From the NCBI RefSeq assembly GCF_001692325.1, contig NZ_LXKN01000070.1, positions 124,001-188,000 on the forward strand: a DNA stretch of 64,000 nucleotides. Reading direction: 5' to 3'. Positions within the stretch are counted from its first letter, which is position 1. Each line of letters starts with the position of its first letter. This DNA is from Rhizobium sp. AC27/96 (GTDB lineage: Bacteria > Pseudomonadota > Alphaproteobacteria > Rhizobiales > Rhizobiaceae). Below the pieces are notes generated by a model that was not told the origin of the DNA, made no database searches, and worked only from the letters and a program-made list of their open reading frames with translations. Positions 38,760-47,124 of the stretch are shown in pieces. Position numbers and translations under genes: made by a program.

Positions 38760-38794
38760 TTAGAGGCCATTGCCGGGATTAGTCCGGCGATCGG

Positions 38795-39829
38795 TCAGAC
38801 CCAGCCGAGCAACTCCCGCCGCACGACCTTCTCCAGCACCTTCATGCCGTCTTCGCTATCGTTGAGGCAGGGAATATGCGTGAACTTGTCGCCGCCATTA
38901 TGATGGAAGGATTCGGCCGCCTGTTCGGCAATCTCTTCCAGTGTCTCCAGACAATCCGAGACAAAGCCCGGATTGAGTACGGCGATGCGCTTGGTGCCAT
39001 CCTTGGCGAGCTGTTCCACGGTCTTGTCTGTATAGGGCTGCAGCCATTCCTCCGGGCCGAAACGGGACTGGAAGGTGACCATGAACTGATCTTCCGACAG
39101 CCCCAGCTTTTCACGCAGCAGGCGGCCGGTCTTTTGACAGAAACAGTAATAGGGATCGCCCAGTTTGAAATAGGACATCGGTATGCCGTGGAACGACGCC
39201 AGGATCTTTTCGGGCTGCCAGTCCAACGTTGAAAGATGCCGGGTCACGGAATTGGCAAGCGCTTCGATATAGGCATCGTCGTCGTGATATTGTGGCACGG
39301 TGCGGAGTGCCGGCTGCCAGCGCATCTTTGCCAGCTTCTCGAATGCCTTGTCGTTGACGGTTGCCGTCGTCGCGGCGGCGTATTGCGGATAGAGTGGAAA
39401 GAGCACGATGCGCTCGCAGCCCTGATCCTTCAGCGCCTGTATGCGGTCGCCGATCGAGGGTTGGCCGTAGCGCATGGCCCAATCGACCGTCACGTTGGGT
39501 AGATCCCGCAGGCGCTCGGCCATCAGATCGGACTGGTTGCGCGTATAGGTGCGCAAGAAGCTCTCATTTTTTTCCTTGTTCCAGATCGTCTCGTAGGCCT
39601 TGCCGACTTTTTGCGGCCGGGTGTTGAGCACGATACCGAACAGGATTGGATACCACTTCCAGCGGGACCATTCGATGACGCGGCGATCCGTCAGGAACTC
39701 GCGCAGGTAGCGGCGCATCGAGGCGTAATCTGTGCCATCGGGTGTTCCGAGGTTGACAAGCAGCACGCCAACCTTGCCGAATTTCACGCTGGGGTGATCA
39801 GGCGGGAAGGTGGTCACGTTTTCTGTCAT
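38795..39829 (-). CDS. hemH: Ferrochelatase
   Basis: A 344-residue enzyme inserting Fe2+ into protoporphyrin IX. Typical blocks are GVLLVNLGTPDGTDYASMRRYLREFL, GMRYGQPSI-like AMRYGQPSIGD, FPLYPQYAAATTA, and the region SFHGIPMSYFKLGDPYYCFCQKT (His/Glu metal site near SFHGIP). ATG at 39829, preceded by AGGA eight bases upstream. A housekeeping gene, monocistronic in appearance. Confidence 0.96.
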   Translation of the reverse strand: MTENVTTFPPDHPSVKFGKVGVLLVNLGTPDGTDYASMRRYLREFLTDRRVIEWSRWKWYPILFGIVLNTRPQKVGKAYETIWNKEKNESFLRTYTRNQSDLMAERLRDLPNVTVDWAMRYGQPSIGDRIQALKDQGCERIVLFPLYPQYAAATTATVNDKAFEKLAKMRWQPALRTVPQYHDDDAYIEALANSVTRHLSTLDWQPEKILASFHGIPMSYFKLGDPYYCFCQKTGRLLREKLGLSEDQFMVTFQSRFGPEEWLQPYTDKTVEQLAKDGTKRIAVLNPGFVSDCLETLEEIAEQAAESFHHNGGDKFTHIPCLNDSEDGMKVLEKVVRRELLGWV

Positions 39830-39870
39830 CAATCATATCCTCTCGGCGAAACGAAGCCCTTCACATAGGA

Positions 39871-39900
39871 ACAAAAACCGGCCCGGGGAAGCCCGGACCG
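39871..39900 (-). terminator. Rho-independent terminator after the 5'-nucleotidase gene
   Basis: On the minus strand CCGGTCCGGG pairs with CCCGGGCCGG (39891-39900 with 39877-39886), loop CTTC, followed by TTTTTG. Confidence 0.8.
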
Positions 39901-39925
39901 GCTCTCTCATGCGAGACAAATCGTC

Positions 39926-42013
39926 TTACTTGGCTGGAATCCTCAACTTTTCGCCAACTTGCAGATGGTGAGGCTTCAGATTGCGGTTGGCCACCACAAG
40001 CCTGTGCCATTGCTTGGCGCTGCCATAATAGGTCTTGGCGAGATCCCAGAGCGTGTCGCCGGTAACGATGACATGCGTTGTCGGCGTCTTCGGCTTTTCG
40101 CTGGCTTCAGCTGCCGGTGCGGCGGTGGCAGGAGCTGTCGTCACCGGGGTTGAAGGTGCCGGGTTGGCCGTCGCAGGGGCAGATGCGGCGGGCGTCGTGG
40201 TTGCCGGTGCCGATGATGTGTCCGCGGGCTTTGCCGGTGTTGTAGTTGCCGGCGTTGCCGCCGAGGGTGTCGAGGAGGCCGGAGGCGTCACGGCAGGTGC
40301 TGCCTTGCCGGTGTCCGCGGGTGCCGGGGCGGGCTTTTGCTCCGGTGCGGCCTGCTGCTGCGTTTCCGCCGGCTTGGCTGCTTCGGGCTGGGCGGCAGGT
40401 GCTGCCGCGGCAACCTGGGTCACACGGCCATCGGTATAGGGCTTGTAGGGATTGTGCGCGCCGAGATAGTCGGCAACCACCGATTCCAGGTTCGGACCGA
40501 AGTCATAGGCGTTCTTGCCGTCCTTGGCGAATACGGTGTAGCCGTCGCCGCCCGCGCGCATATAGTTGTTGCTGACGACACCGTAGGTCTTTTCGGGGTC
40601 GAGCGGCTTGAATTCCGTGCCTTCCTGCACGTCGACGGAGACGAGCCGGCTGCCCGGCGGCTTCGATTTGTCGAAGCTGTATTTGAGGCCCGCGACCTGC
40701 GGGAAGCGGCCGGCGCCATCGTCGATCTGGCTGAGGCCGTTTTCCAATGCCGCCTTCACATCCGCGCCCGTCAATTGGAAGGTCGCGACTGTGTTCTGGA
40801 ACGGCAACACGGTGAGAACGTCGCCCATGCTGACATCGCCGGCGTCGATGGAAGCACGCAGGCCGCCGCCATTCTGGATGGCGATGGAGATGCCCTGGGC
40901 CTTGGTTCGGTAGAGGATCGCGTCGGCCACGAGGTTGCCCATCGAGCATTCCTGGACGCGGCAGATCTCGCGCGCGCCCTCGATCGGGCCTTGCGAATTG
41001 CCGATCACCTTCTTGCGCAGTTCTTCGATCGGCTTGGCCATCTCCTGGACGCGGGCGGCGATTGCCGCATCCGGCTTGATGGAGGAATCGAGCAGGATGG
41101 GATCGCCCTTGGCGTCCTTGACCGCGCCGTTATCATCGAAGGTGACGACGATGTCGCCGAGGTACTTGCCGTAGGACGCGGCCTGTACCACTGGCACCTT
41201 ATAGCCGGCGGGATTGTCTACCATGGTTGGATAGGGGCCTGCGGCCTTCGGATCGGTGTTCGACAGCAGCGTATGCGAGTGGCCGCCGACGACGACGCTG
41301 ACACCGGCGATCTTGGCGATCTTTTCGACATCACGAGGATAGCCGACATGGGTGAGCGCGATGATCTTGTTGACACCCTGCGATTTCAACGCGTCCACTT
41401 CGGCGCTGATGGCGGCGGCATCGTCGGTGATCTTCACATGCGGGCCGGGCGAGGCGAGCTCGGGTGTCTCGGTGGTGACTGCGCCGACGATGCCTATCTT
41501 TTGGCCGCCGATGGTAAGGACGATCGATTTCTTGATGCGGTTGCCAAGCTTGGACTGGTCGTCGACCACAAGATTGGCCGTCACCACCGGGAACTGCGCC
41601 TTGTCGAGGAAGGCGGCAAGCGGGCCTTCGCCGTCGTCGAACTCGTGATTGCCGACGGTCATGGCGTCGATCTTCATGTCGTTGAGAAATTCGACTTCGG
41701 CGGCACCCTTATAGGTCGTGTAGAACAGCGAGCCCTGGAAATTGTCGCCGGCGTCCAGTACCACCACGTTCTGGCCGGCGAGTGCGGCCCGGCGCTGATC
41801 GATGGCCGCCTTCAGGCGAGCGGCACCGCCGAAGCATTCGTTCTTGGCTTCCTCGGCCGCAGAGCATGTCGCATCGAACTTATTGATCGACTCCACGCGC
41901 GAATGGAAATCATTGAAGTGCAGGATGTTGAGCTGATAGTCCGCGAAGGCGGCGCTTGTGCTCAGCGCCAAGGCTGCGGCGGCCAAAAGTCCCACTCCTA
42001 AGGGCTGCTTCAT
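39926..42013 (-). CDS. Periplasmic 5'-nucleotidase / 2',3'-cyclic phosphodiesterase with LysM tail
   Basis: A 695-residue exported enzyme. Signal peptide to about residue 25 (LSTSAAFA-DY); metallophosphatase domain (about 26-330; HFNDFHSR, DAGDNFQG, VGNHEFDDG, HSHTLL); 5'-nucleotidase C-terminal domain (about 350-520; IQNGGGLRASID, YMRAGGDGY); an about 115-residue Ala/Pro/Thr-rich linker; and a LysM domain at the end (THVIVTGDTLWDLAKTYYG). UshA-type enzymes scavenge nucleotides and NAD outside the cytoplasm; LysM would anchor it to peptidoglycan. GGAGAG precedes the ATG at 42013. Confidence 0.92.
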   Translation of the reverse strand: MKQPLGVGLLAAAALALSTSAAFADYQLNILHFNDFHSRVESINKFDATCSAAEEAKNECFGGAARLKAAIDQRRAALAGQNVVVLDAGDNFQGSLFYTTYKGAAEVEFLNDMKIDAMTVGNHEFDDGEGPLAAFLDKAQFPVVTANLVVDDQSKLGNRIKKSIVLTIGGQKIGIVGAVTTETPELASPGPHVKITDDAAAISAEVDALKSQGVNKIIALTHVGYPRDVEKIAKIAGVSVVVGGHSHTLLSNTDPKAAGPYPTMVDNPAGYKVPVVQAASYGKYLGDIVVTFDDNGAVKDAKGDPILLDSSIKPDAAIAARVQEMAKPIEELRKKVIGNSQGPIEGAREICRVQECSMGNLVADAILYRTKAQGISIAIQNGGGLRASIDAGDVSMGDVLTVLPFQNTVATFQLTGADVKAALENGLSQIDDGAGRFPQVAGLKYSFDKSKPPGSRLVSVDVQEGTEFKPLDPEKTYGVVSNNYMRAGGDGYTVFAKDGKNAYDFGPNLESVVADYLGAHNPYKPYTDGRVTQVAAAAPAAQPEAAKPAETQQQAAPEQKPAPAPADTGKAAPAVTPPASSTPSAATPATTTPAKPADTSSAPATTTPAASAPATANPAPSTPVTTAPATAAPAAEASEKPKTPTTHVIVTGDTLWDLAKTYYGSAKQWHRLVVANRNLKPHHLQVGEKLRIPAK

Positions 42014-42161
42014 CTGTCTCTCCTGTTCGTCTTTACAATCCGGCCCGCCGATGCCCCCATGGCGGTCCCCCGCCGGAATGTTTTCATCATGGCGGAGCGA
42101 GCGCAAGCAAAAGCTGTTGGCTTCATTCGGATTTTATAAAGAGCGGGAATTCATCGCCGGA

Positions 42162-42485
42162 TCAGGCGCATGCCTCAATGGAGGCGTCTCCGTGGGATTC
42201 TCGGATCGCCGACACGGCATTCCATCCGACGACGAAAAAGACAGCTGTACAGCAGAGCGCCGCAGCAAAATGAAAGCGCCGGCGCCGGTCCCGATAAAGC
42301 AGGATGGCACCGATGCCATAGATCAGCAGCACGGGCAGGGCGAAGAGGAGAACGCTTGCCGGGCCATCGCAATCGAGCCCGTCGATACCCTGTGCCCGAT
42401 AGCTGTTGACAGGGAGAACCGCCGCCAGAATGGCGAAAGGCAGAGCTGCGATGAGGGCCAGATAGAGCAGCATCATGCGGCGCAT
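42162..42485 (-). CDS. Small multi-pass membrane protein
   Basis: A 107-residue protein with three hydrophobic segments (about 3-26, 43-64, 73-92), a hydrophilic loop RAQGIDGLDCDGPAS and an Arg-rich cytoplasmic loop YRDRRRR. No family recognised. AAGGA lies about 11 bases before the ATG. It follows omp10 by 27 bases in the same orientation, so the two may be cotranscribed. Confidence 0.6.
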   Translation of the reverse strand: MRRMMLLYLALIAALPFAILAAVLPVNSYRAQGIDGLDCDGPASVLLFALPVLLIYGIGAILLYRDRRRRFHFAAALCCTAVFFVVGWNAVSAIRESHGDASIEACA

Positions 42486-42512
42486 GGCGTTCTATCCTTC
42501 CGCCATGCCTGA

Positions 42513-42899
42513 TCAGCCCTGGCGGTTGAGGGAGAAGTGCCCACCCGTCTCCGAGGTGCAGTTCAGCTGACCGGGATTGGCCAGGAAGCAATTGACCTTG
42601 GAACTGGTGCGCTTGACGTTCGAATAGAGATTGATCTGGATCACGCCGGAGGGGTCGGTCGTGTAAGTTCCCGAAGCCATCTGCTGGTTCGTGCCGTCCG
42701 TCGTATGGGTCTCGAACCGGCCGGCGGTGAAGGTCGAATTCAACCCGTTCGAATCGGCCCAGCTGCCTTCCACCGAATTTGTCCGCGGCTGAACGCCGGG
42801 GTTCATCGTCATCGGCGGCGGTCGCGATCCGCCGAAATCAACGCAGGCGGACAAGGCTGCCGCAGCGGCTGCGAGGGAAAGAACGGTTCTGATCTTCAT
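42513..42899 (-). CDS. omp10: Omp10-like outer membrane lipoprotein
   Basis: A 128-residue lipoprotein: signal peptide with lipobox LSAC (Cys19), then SVEGSWADSNGLNSTFTAGRFETHTTDGTNQQ, VKRTSSKVNCFL and QLNCTSETGGHFSL. This pattern (GSW-D-NG..FET-TTD..SKVNC..LNCTS) is that of Brucella Omp10 and its rhizobial orthologues, which are surface-exposed and matter for membrane integrity in Brucella. The start at 42899 gives a normal signal peptide. Confidence 0.85.
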   Translation of the reverse strand: MKIRTVLSLAAAAAALSACVDFGGSRPPPMTMNPGVQPRTNSVEGSWADSNGLNSTFTAGRFETHTTDGTNQQMASGTYTTDPSGVIQINLYSNVKRTSSKVNCFLANPGQLNCTSETGGHFSLNRQG

Positions 42900-43017
42900 A
42901 AATGTCTCCCGCGATGAAGGGCGGAGTGTTGTCGTATCGGTTGCGAGAAAGATGGCGCGGCTATTGGGTTAAAGCAAGGCTTGAGAACGCAACTCCTTGA
43001 TTTATCCCGCTTGCGTA

Positions 43018-43049
43018 ACAAAAATGCCCGCACGACCTGTGCGGGCATT
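43018..43049 (-). terminator. Rho-independent terminator after hss
   Basis: On the minus strand AATGCCCGCAC pairs perfectly with GTGCGGGCATT (43049-43039 with 43033-43023), followed by TTTTTG, about 30 bases past the hss stop. Confidence 0.85.
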
Positions 43050-43079
43050 CGAAGGTTGCATCAGCAAACGCTGTTCCTG

Positions 43080-44531
43080 TTAGCGAACGAGGATGTTCCT
43101 GAACTGCCAGGGATCCTTCGTGTCGATGTCTTCCGGGAAGAGGCCCGGGCGACCGTCGAGCGGCGTCCAGTCGGTGTAGTGGCCTTCAACCGGACCGAGG
43201 TAGGGCAGCTGCACTTCGAGGCAGCGCTTGTAGTCGATCTCGTCGGCTTCGACGATGCCGGCGGTCGGGTTTTCGAGTGCCCAGACCATGCCGGCGAGAA
43301 CGGCGGAGGTTACCTGCAGGCCGGTCGCGTTCTGGTAGGGAGCGATGCGGCGGGTCTCTTCGAGAGACAGGCGCGAACCGTACCAGTAGGCATTCTTGTC
43401 GTGGCCGTAGAGGAGCACGCCGAGTTCATCGACGCCGTCTTCCAGCTCATGCTCGTCGAGAACGTGGTGAACCGGCTGCGGTGTGCCGCCATTGCCGAAC
43501 ATTTCGTGCAGCGAGAGAACGGCATCGTTGGCCGGATGGTAGGCATAGTGGCAGGTCGGACGGAAGGTAACGTCGCCGTCCTTGTCGCGCACGGTGAAGA
43601 AGTCGGCGATCGAGATCGATTCGTTGTGCGTGACGAGGAAGCCGTATTGCGGGCCGGGGGTCGGGCACCAGGTGCGGACGCGGGTGTTGGCGCCCGGCTG
43701 TTCCAGATAGATAGCGGCCTGGCAGCCCTTCTTGTGCTTCTTGGCGTTCTTCGGCATCCATTCTTCGTGAGTGCCCCAGCCGAGTTCGGCCGGCTGCAGA
43801 CCTTCGGAGATGAAGCCTTCGACGGACCAGGTGTTCCAGAAGACGTTGAGCGGCTTCGGATGCTTGGTGCGCTGGGTGTCGCGCTCGGCGATATGGATGC
43901 CCTTGACGCCAACCTTCTTCATCAGCTTGGCCCAGCCTTCGCGGTCATGCTGATCCGGCTCTTCGAACTTCAGGCCGATATCGGTAGCAAGGTTGACGAG
44001 CGCCTGCTTGACGAACCAGGAGACCATGCCCGGGTTCGCGCCGCAAGTCGAAACAGCAGTCGAACCCCCGGGGTTCTTCGCCTTTTCCTTGCGCATGGTT
44101 TCGCGCAGCGCGTAGTTGGTGCGGTCGGCATTCTTCAGGCTCTTGTCGAAGTAGAAGCCGAGCCAAGGCTCGACGACGGTATCGATGTAGAGCACGTCGA
44201 GCTTGCGGCACAGCTTGACGAGGTCGAGCGAACCGGTGTCGACCGAGAGGTTGACGCAGAAGCCTTGGCCGCCGCCTTCCGTCAGGAGCGGCTTCAGCAG
44301 CTCCTTGTAGTTTTCCTTGGTGACGTGTGCCTTGATATGACGGACGCCGTGCTTCGCCAGGATTTCCATATCGGCTGGTTCTTCACGCGGGTCGATGACG
44401 ACCATCCGGCTCTTGTCGAATTTGAAATGGCGCTCGATCAGGGGCAGGGTGCCGCGACCAATGGAGCCAAAGCCGATCATCACGATCGGGCCGGTAATTT
44501 CGGCATATACCGGATAGTTGTGTTTCGTCAT
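43080..44531 (-). CDS. hss: Homospermidine synthase
   Basis: A 483-residue NAD-dependent enzyme joining two putrescines (or putrescine and spermidine) to sym-homospermidine, the main polyamine of rhizobia. Rossmann-like nucleotide-binding start ITGPIVMIGFGSIGRGTLPLI; further blocks VVEPWLGFYFD, GANPGMVSWFVKQAL, GWGTHEEWMPK and PYLGPVEGHYTDW. AGGAGAC eight bases before the ATG at 44531 fixes the start; the frame extends 13 codons upstream. No polyamine partner gene is adjacent. Two 13-bp direct repeats lie in the promoter region. Confidence 0.96.
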   Translation of the reverse strand: MTKHNYPVYAEITGPIVMIGFGSIGRGTLPLIERHFKFDKSRMVVIDPREEPADMEILAKHGVRHIKAHVTKENYKELLKPLLTEGGGQGFCVNLSVDTGSLDLVKLCRKLDVLYIDTVVEPWLGFYFDKSLKNADRTNYALRETMRKEKAKNPGGSTAVSTCGANPGMVSWFVKQALVNLATDIGLKFEEPDQHDREGWAKLMKKVGVKGIHIAERDTQRTKHPKPLNVFWNTWSVEGFISEGLQPAELGWGTHEEWMPKNAKKHKKGCQAAIYLEQPGANTRVRTWCPTPGPQYGFLVTHNESISIADFFTVRDKDGDVTFRPTCHYAYHPANDAVLSLHEMFGNGGTPQPVHHVLDEHELEDGVDELGVLLYGHDKNAYWYGSRLSLEETRRIAPYQNATGLQVTSAVLAGMVWALENPTAGIVEADEIDYKRCLEVQLPYLGPVEGHYTDWTPLDGRPGLFPEDIDTKDPWQFRNILVR

Positions 44532-44581
44532 TCTTGTCTCCTTCGAAAGGCAGGACGCCGTTCGGTTCACGAAATCTAGTT

Positions 44582-44617
44582 AGAGTTTGCGCGAAAGCGC
44601 TGGCAGAGTTTGCGCGA
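44582..44617 (-). repeat. Direct repeats in the hss upstream region
   Basis: AGAGTTTGCGCGA occurs at 44582-44594 and again at 44605-44617, spaced 23 bases (about two helical turns). They sit 50-85 bases upstream of the hss start, where a regulator could bind as a dimer. No consensus assigned. Confidence 0.5.
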
Positions 44618-44775
44618 TAACGCGAGGTGAAGGGCTCTAATCATAATTTGATGTCACAATAAAGAGCTGATCAGGGTTAGCCGGGCAAAGTCAAGTGCAG
44701 GCAACATACACGCCATATGCGACGAGTTTGTTGCCTTCAAGCTCTGTTTTCACTGACCTATGCGGAATATGACAA

Positions 44776-45060
44776 TCAGGCCTTCAAGGCTTCCAATCCG
44801 TCGACAACCGTGGTGAGGGCGATTTCCTGGACGTCGTAGGATGCGATCCCGTGGATGGTGAAAGGGTCGGCGGCGACATAGGCCTCCAGCTCGGCGCGCT
44901 CGCCGCGGGCAAAAATGACACCGCCGGTGCGTGGCACCTTGCGGCCGGATGCGAGGAACCAGCCCTTGGCATATCCCTCCTTCACCCAGGCCATATGCGG
45001 CTCCATCTGCTTGTCGGCTTCGTCGTTGCCCTTGAGGTAGGTAAGCGAAAGAATGAACAT
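44776..45060 (-). CDS. YciI family protein
   Basis: A 94-residue YciI-like (ferredoxin-like fold) protein: MFILSLTYLKGNDEADKQME, HMAWVKEGYAKGWFLASGRKVPRTGG and DPFTIHGIASYDVQEI, with the conserved His/Asp pair (EPHMAWV, ADPF). The family probably has hydrolase or dioxygenase activity but no established role. GGAA precedes the ATG seven bases upstream. It begins three bases past the pabC stop, so it is the third gene of that operon. Confidence 0.85.
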   Translation of the reverse strand: MFILSLTYLKGNDEADKQMEPHMAWVKEGYAKGWFLASGRKVPRTGGVIFARGERAELEAYVAADPFTIHGIASYDVQEIALTTVVDGLEALKA

Positions 45061-45063
45061 GCA

Positions 45064-45708
45064 TCAATTCCATATGAGTTGCGCGCGGATCAGTCCGCGC
45101 AGGGAGTTTCCGACGTAAAGCGTGCGATCTCTTAGATCGTCGGGCCGGATGCGGCCGACCCGGGCCTTGCGCTGGCAGATCAGCTCGGTGCGCAAGACTC
45201 CAGCCAACAGACCGGAGGAAATTGGCGGGGTGCGGAGCGTGTTGGGTCCATCCTCGAGGAAGACCGAGGTGATCGTCCCCTCGCAAACCTCGTCCTTCTC
45301 GTTCAGCAGCAGCACCTCATCGGCCTCGTCGGGACGGTACTCCGCGCGTGCCGCCTCATAGACGGCGCGGCGCGTAGTCTTGACGCGCAGCAGCTTGTCG
45401 GCGGAATCGAGCCGGGTTGCGGCGGCGATACGGACGCGCCAGACTGTGTCGGGTGACAGCGCCGAGAAGGGGGCTGTCGTTACCGCTGCCTGTCCGTCTC
45501 GGTCCAGCGTCAGCCGGACCCTCAAGGGTGCGGAAGCACCGGCGATGGCCTCTTCCAGTTTGGTGAGCGCATTTTTCGGAGCCGGGAAGCCGAGGCGGCG
45601 AGCCGAACGTTGCAGCCGGGCAAGATGCAGGCGCAGGCGGATGAAGCCAACCTCCGGCTCATAGCGCAGCGTCTCGATCAGGGAAAAATCCTCTAGCGGT
45701 CGATCCAT
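45064..45708 (-). CDS. pabC: Aminodeoxychorismate lyase (class IV aminotransferase)
   Basis: A 214-residue class IV PLP enzyme: LRVRLTLDRDGQ, the PLP lysine in LLRVKTTRRAVYEAAR, and the effector block EVLLLNEKDEVCEGTITSVFL. It converts aminodeoxychorismate to p-aminobenzoate and pyruvate in folate synthesis. The start at MDRPLEDFS (45708) follows GGGGGA and overlaps the end of pabB by 16 bases, pointing to translational coupling. A longer frame begins 12 codons upstream within pabB. The size is rather short for PabC, but the context makes the call likely. Confidence 0.85.
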   Translation of the reverse strand: MDRPLEDFSLIETLRYEPEVGFIRLRLHLARLQRSARRLGFPAPKNALTKLEEAIAGASAPLRVRLTLDRDGQAAVTTAPFSALSPDTVWRVRIAAATRLDSADKLLRVKTTRRAVYEAARAEYRPDEADEVLLLNEKDEVCEGTITSVFLEDGPNTLRTPPISSGLLAGVLRTELICQRKARVGRIRPDDLRDRTLYVGNSLRGLIRAQLIWN

Positions 45709-46853
45709 CGGTCCCCCACGGCGAAGCGCGCCTTGAGGAGGCATTCCTCATATTCCGCTTCCGCCGTCGAATCGAAGACGATGCCCCCGCCGACATTGAA
45801 CACTGCGCGGCCGTCTTCGAAAAGCGTGATCGTGCGGATCGCCACCGAAAAGCGCATGGCTCCATCAGGCGAGATCATGCCGATCGCGCCGCAATAGGCA
45901 TCTCGCGGGCCATCCTCAAGGTCATGCAGGATTTCCATCGCCCGCATTTTCGGTGCGCCGGTAATCGAGCCGCAGGGAAAGAGTGCCGCAAGAATATCGC
46001 GGATGGTGATGTCGGGCAGCAGCTTTGCCTGCACATGGCTGACCATCTGGTGCAGGGTCGGGTAGGTCTCGATTTCGAAGAGCTTGGGCACGTCGAGTGT
46101 GCCGACTTCGGTGATGCGGGAGATATCGTTGCGCAGGAGATCGACGATCATGCGGTTTTCGGCCTGCGTCTTCTCGTCGGCGAGCATGGCGGCGACGATT
46201 TCGGCATCCTCGACGGCGTTTGTGCCGCGCTTGGCCGTGCCCTTCATCGGATGCGTCTCGATCCAGCCTTCTTCATCCGTGCGGAAAAAGAGCTCCGGCG
46301 AGCGCGACAAAATGATCGGACCGCCGAGATCGACGAGCGCACCGTATTTCACCGGTTGCCGCTCGATCAGCGACCAGAAGGCGGCTCTGGCGTCGCCGTT
46401 CCAGCGGGCATGGATCGGCATGGTCAGGTTCGCCTGATAGCAGTCGCCGAGGCGAATATGCCGGTGCAGCCGGTCAAATCGCTCTTTATATATAGGGAAA
46501 TCCCAGGCGGCCTTTGGCTCGGTCAGGAATTCCTGATTTTCAAGCCGTTGCATCGGCTGGCCAAGAGAGTCGTCATCGGCTGCGGGAGCATCGAAAACGC
46601 CGAAGCAAAGCAGCGGCGTCTCGCGGTTCTCTTCGGCAAAAGCTGCAAGCTTTTCCTCGAAAAGATGGCCGGCTTCATAGGCGATGTATCCTGCCAGCCA
46701 TTTCCCCTGTCGCCTTGCCCTCTCCATCCGGTCCAGCGCATCGAAGAACTGCGCGCGCGTCCGGGCCGTGATGATCTCGGCCGGTTCGGCAAAGATCATC
46801 ACCTGTCCTGTGCTGTCGTCCCTGAAGAGGACGTAAGGTCGGGCATCGGCCAT
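45693..46853 (-). CDS. pabB: Aminodeoxychorismate synthase component I
   Basis: A 386-residue chorismate-binding enzyme: SRSPELFF, ETHPMKGTAKRG, ENRMIVDLLRNDISR, FPCGSITGAPKMRAMEIL and the C-terminal GGGIVFDSTAEAEYEECLLKA. With a glutaminase partner (PabA/TrpG, not in the window) it makes 4-amino-4-deoxychorismate for folate. The start ATG at 46853 has no clear SD. Downstream, pabC overlaps and a YciI gene follows, all one operon. Confidence 0.93.
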   Translation of the reverse strand: MADARPYVLFRDDSTGQVMIFAEPAEIITARTRAQFFDALDRMERARRQGKWLAGYIAYEAGHLFEEKLAAFAEENRETPLLCFGVFDAPAADDDSLGQPMQRLENQEFLTEPKAAWDFPIYKERFDRLHRHIRLGDCYQANLTMPIHARWNGDARAAFWSLIERQPVKYGALVDLGGPIILSRSPELFFRTDEEGWIETHPMKGTAKRGTNAVEDAEIVAAMLADEKTQAENRMIVDLLRNDISRITEVGTLDVPKLFEIETYPTLHQMVSHVQAKLLPDITIRDILAALFPCGSITGAPKMRAMEILHDLEDGPRDAYCGAIGMISPDGAMRFSVAIRTITLFEDGRAVFNVGGGIVFDSTAEAEYEECLLKARFAVGDRWIDR

Positions 46854-46889
46854 GCGTGGGTGTCTATCGGGTCGTTGTTATGTCGATTG

Positions 46890-47105
46890 TCAGGCAGGTC
46901 TGCCATTGCCGCAGCTTCGGTGCCTGGCCCCTCACCCTAGCCCTCTCCCCGCCAATGCGGGGAGAGGGAGTTACCGCAACCACTAAATCGCCGTTTGCAA
47001 AGAACAGTGCTGTGGATGCTGAGCCAGTCCCCTCTCCCCGCGAGCGGGGAGAGGGCTAGGGTGAGGGGCCATGCACAAAGCCGCAGCAATGGCGGACGTG
47101 CCTGA
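46890..47105. repeat. Nested inverted repeat (MITE- or REP-like element)
   Basis: A 216-bp palindromic element between pabB and pepF. The outer arms (about 46890-46952 and 47043-47105) are about 60 bp long and mostly complementary, including the 24-bp core GGCCCCTCACCCTAGCCCTC and its continuation. Inside each arm lies a further hairpin, CCCTCTCCCCGC facing GCGGGGAGAGGG (46941-46968 and about 47030-47054). The GGGGAGAGGGCTAGGGTGAGGGGCC unit occurs, split in related forms, in many proteobacterial genomes. No transposase is present; no clear target duplication seen. The 46854-47124 gap holds nothing else. Confidence 0.7.
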
Positions 47106-47124
47106 CCTGCTAGCAGGCGCAGTT

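Noticed and set aside
40337..42001. Open frame of about 550 codons antisense to the 5'-nucleotidase
   Set aside because: It mirrors the codon pattern of the real gene; composition (Gly/Ala/Asp/Arg/His) is typical of a shadow frame and no motif is recognisable.
42981..44579. Open frame of about 530 codons antisense to homospermidine synthase
   Set aside because: It crosses the hss terminator and promoter region, has no SD and no domain pattern; hss explains the sequence fully.
44616..44700. A sigma70 promoter for hss
   Set aside because: TATGAT and a TTGACT both occur, but not with an acceptable spacing to one another, so no promoter is called.
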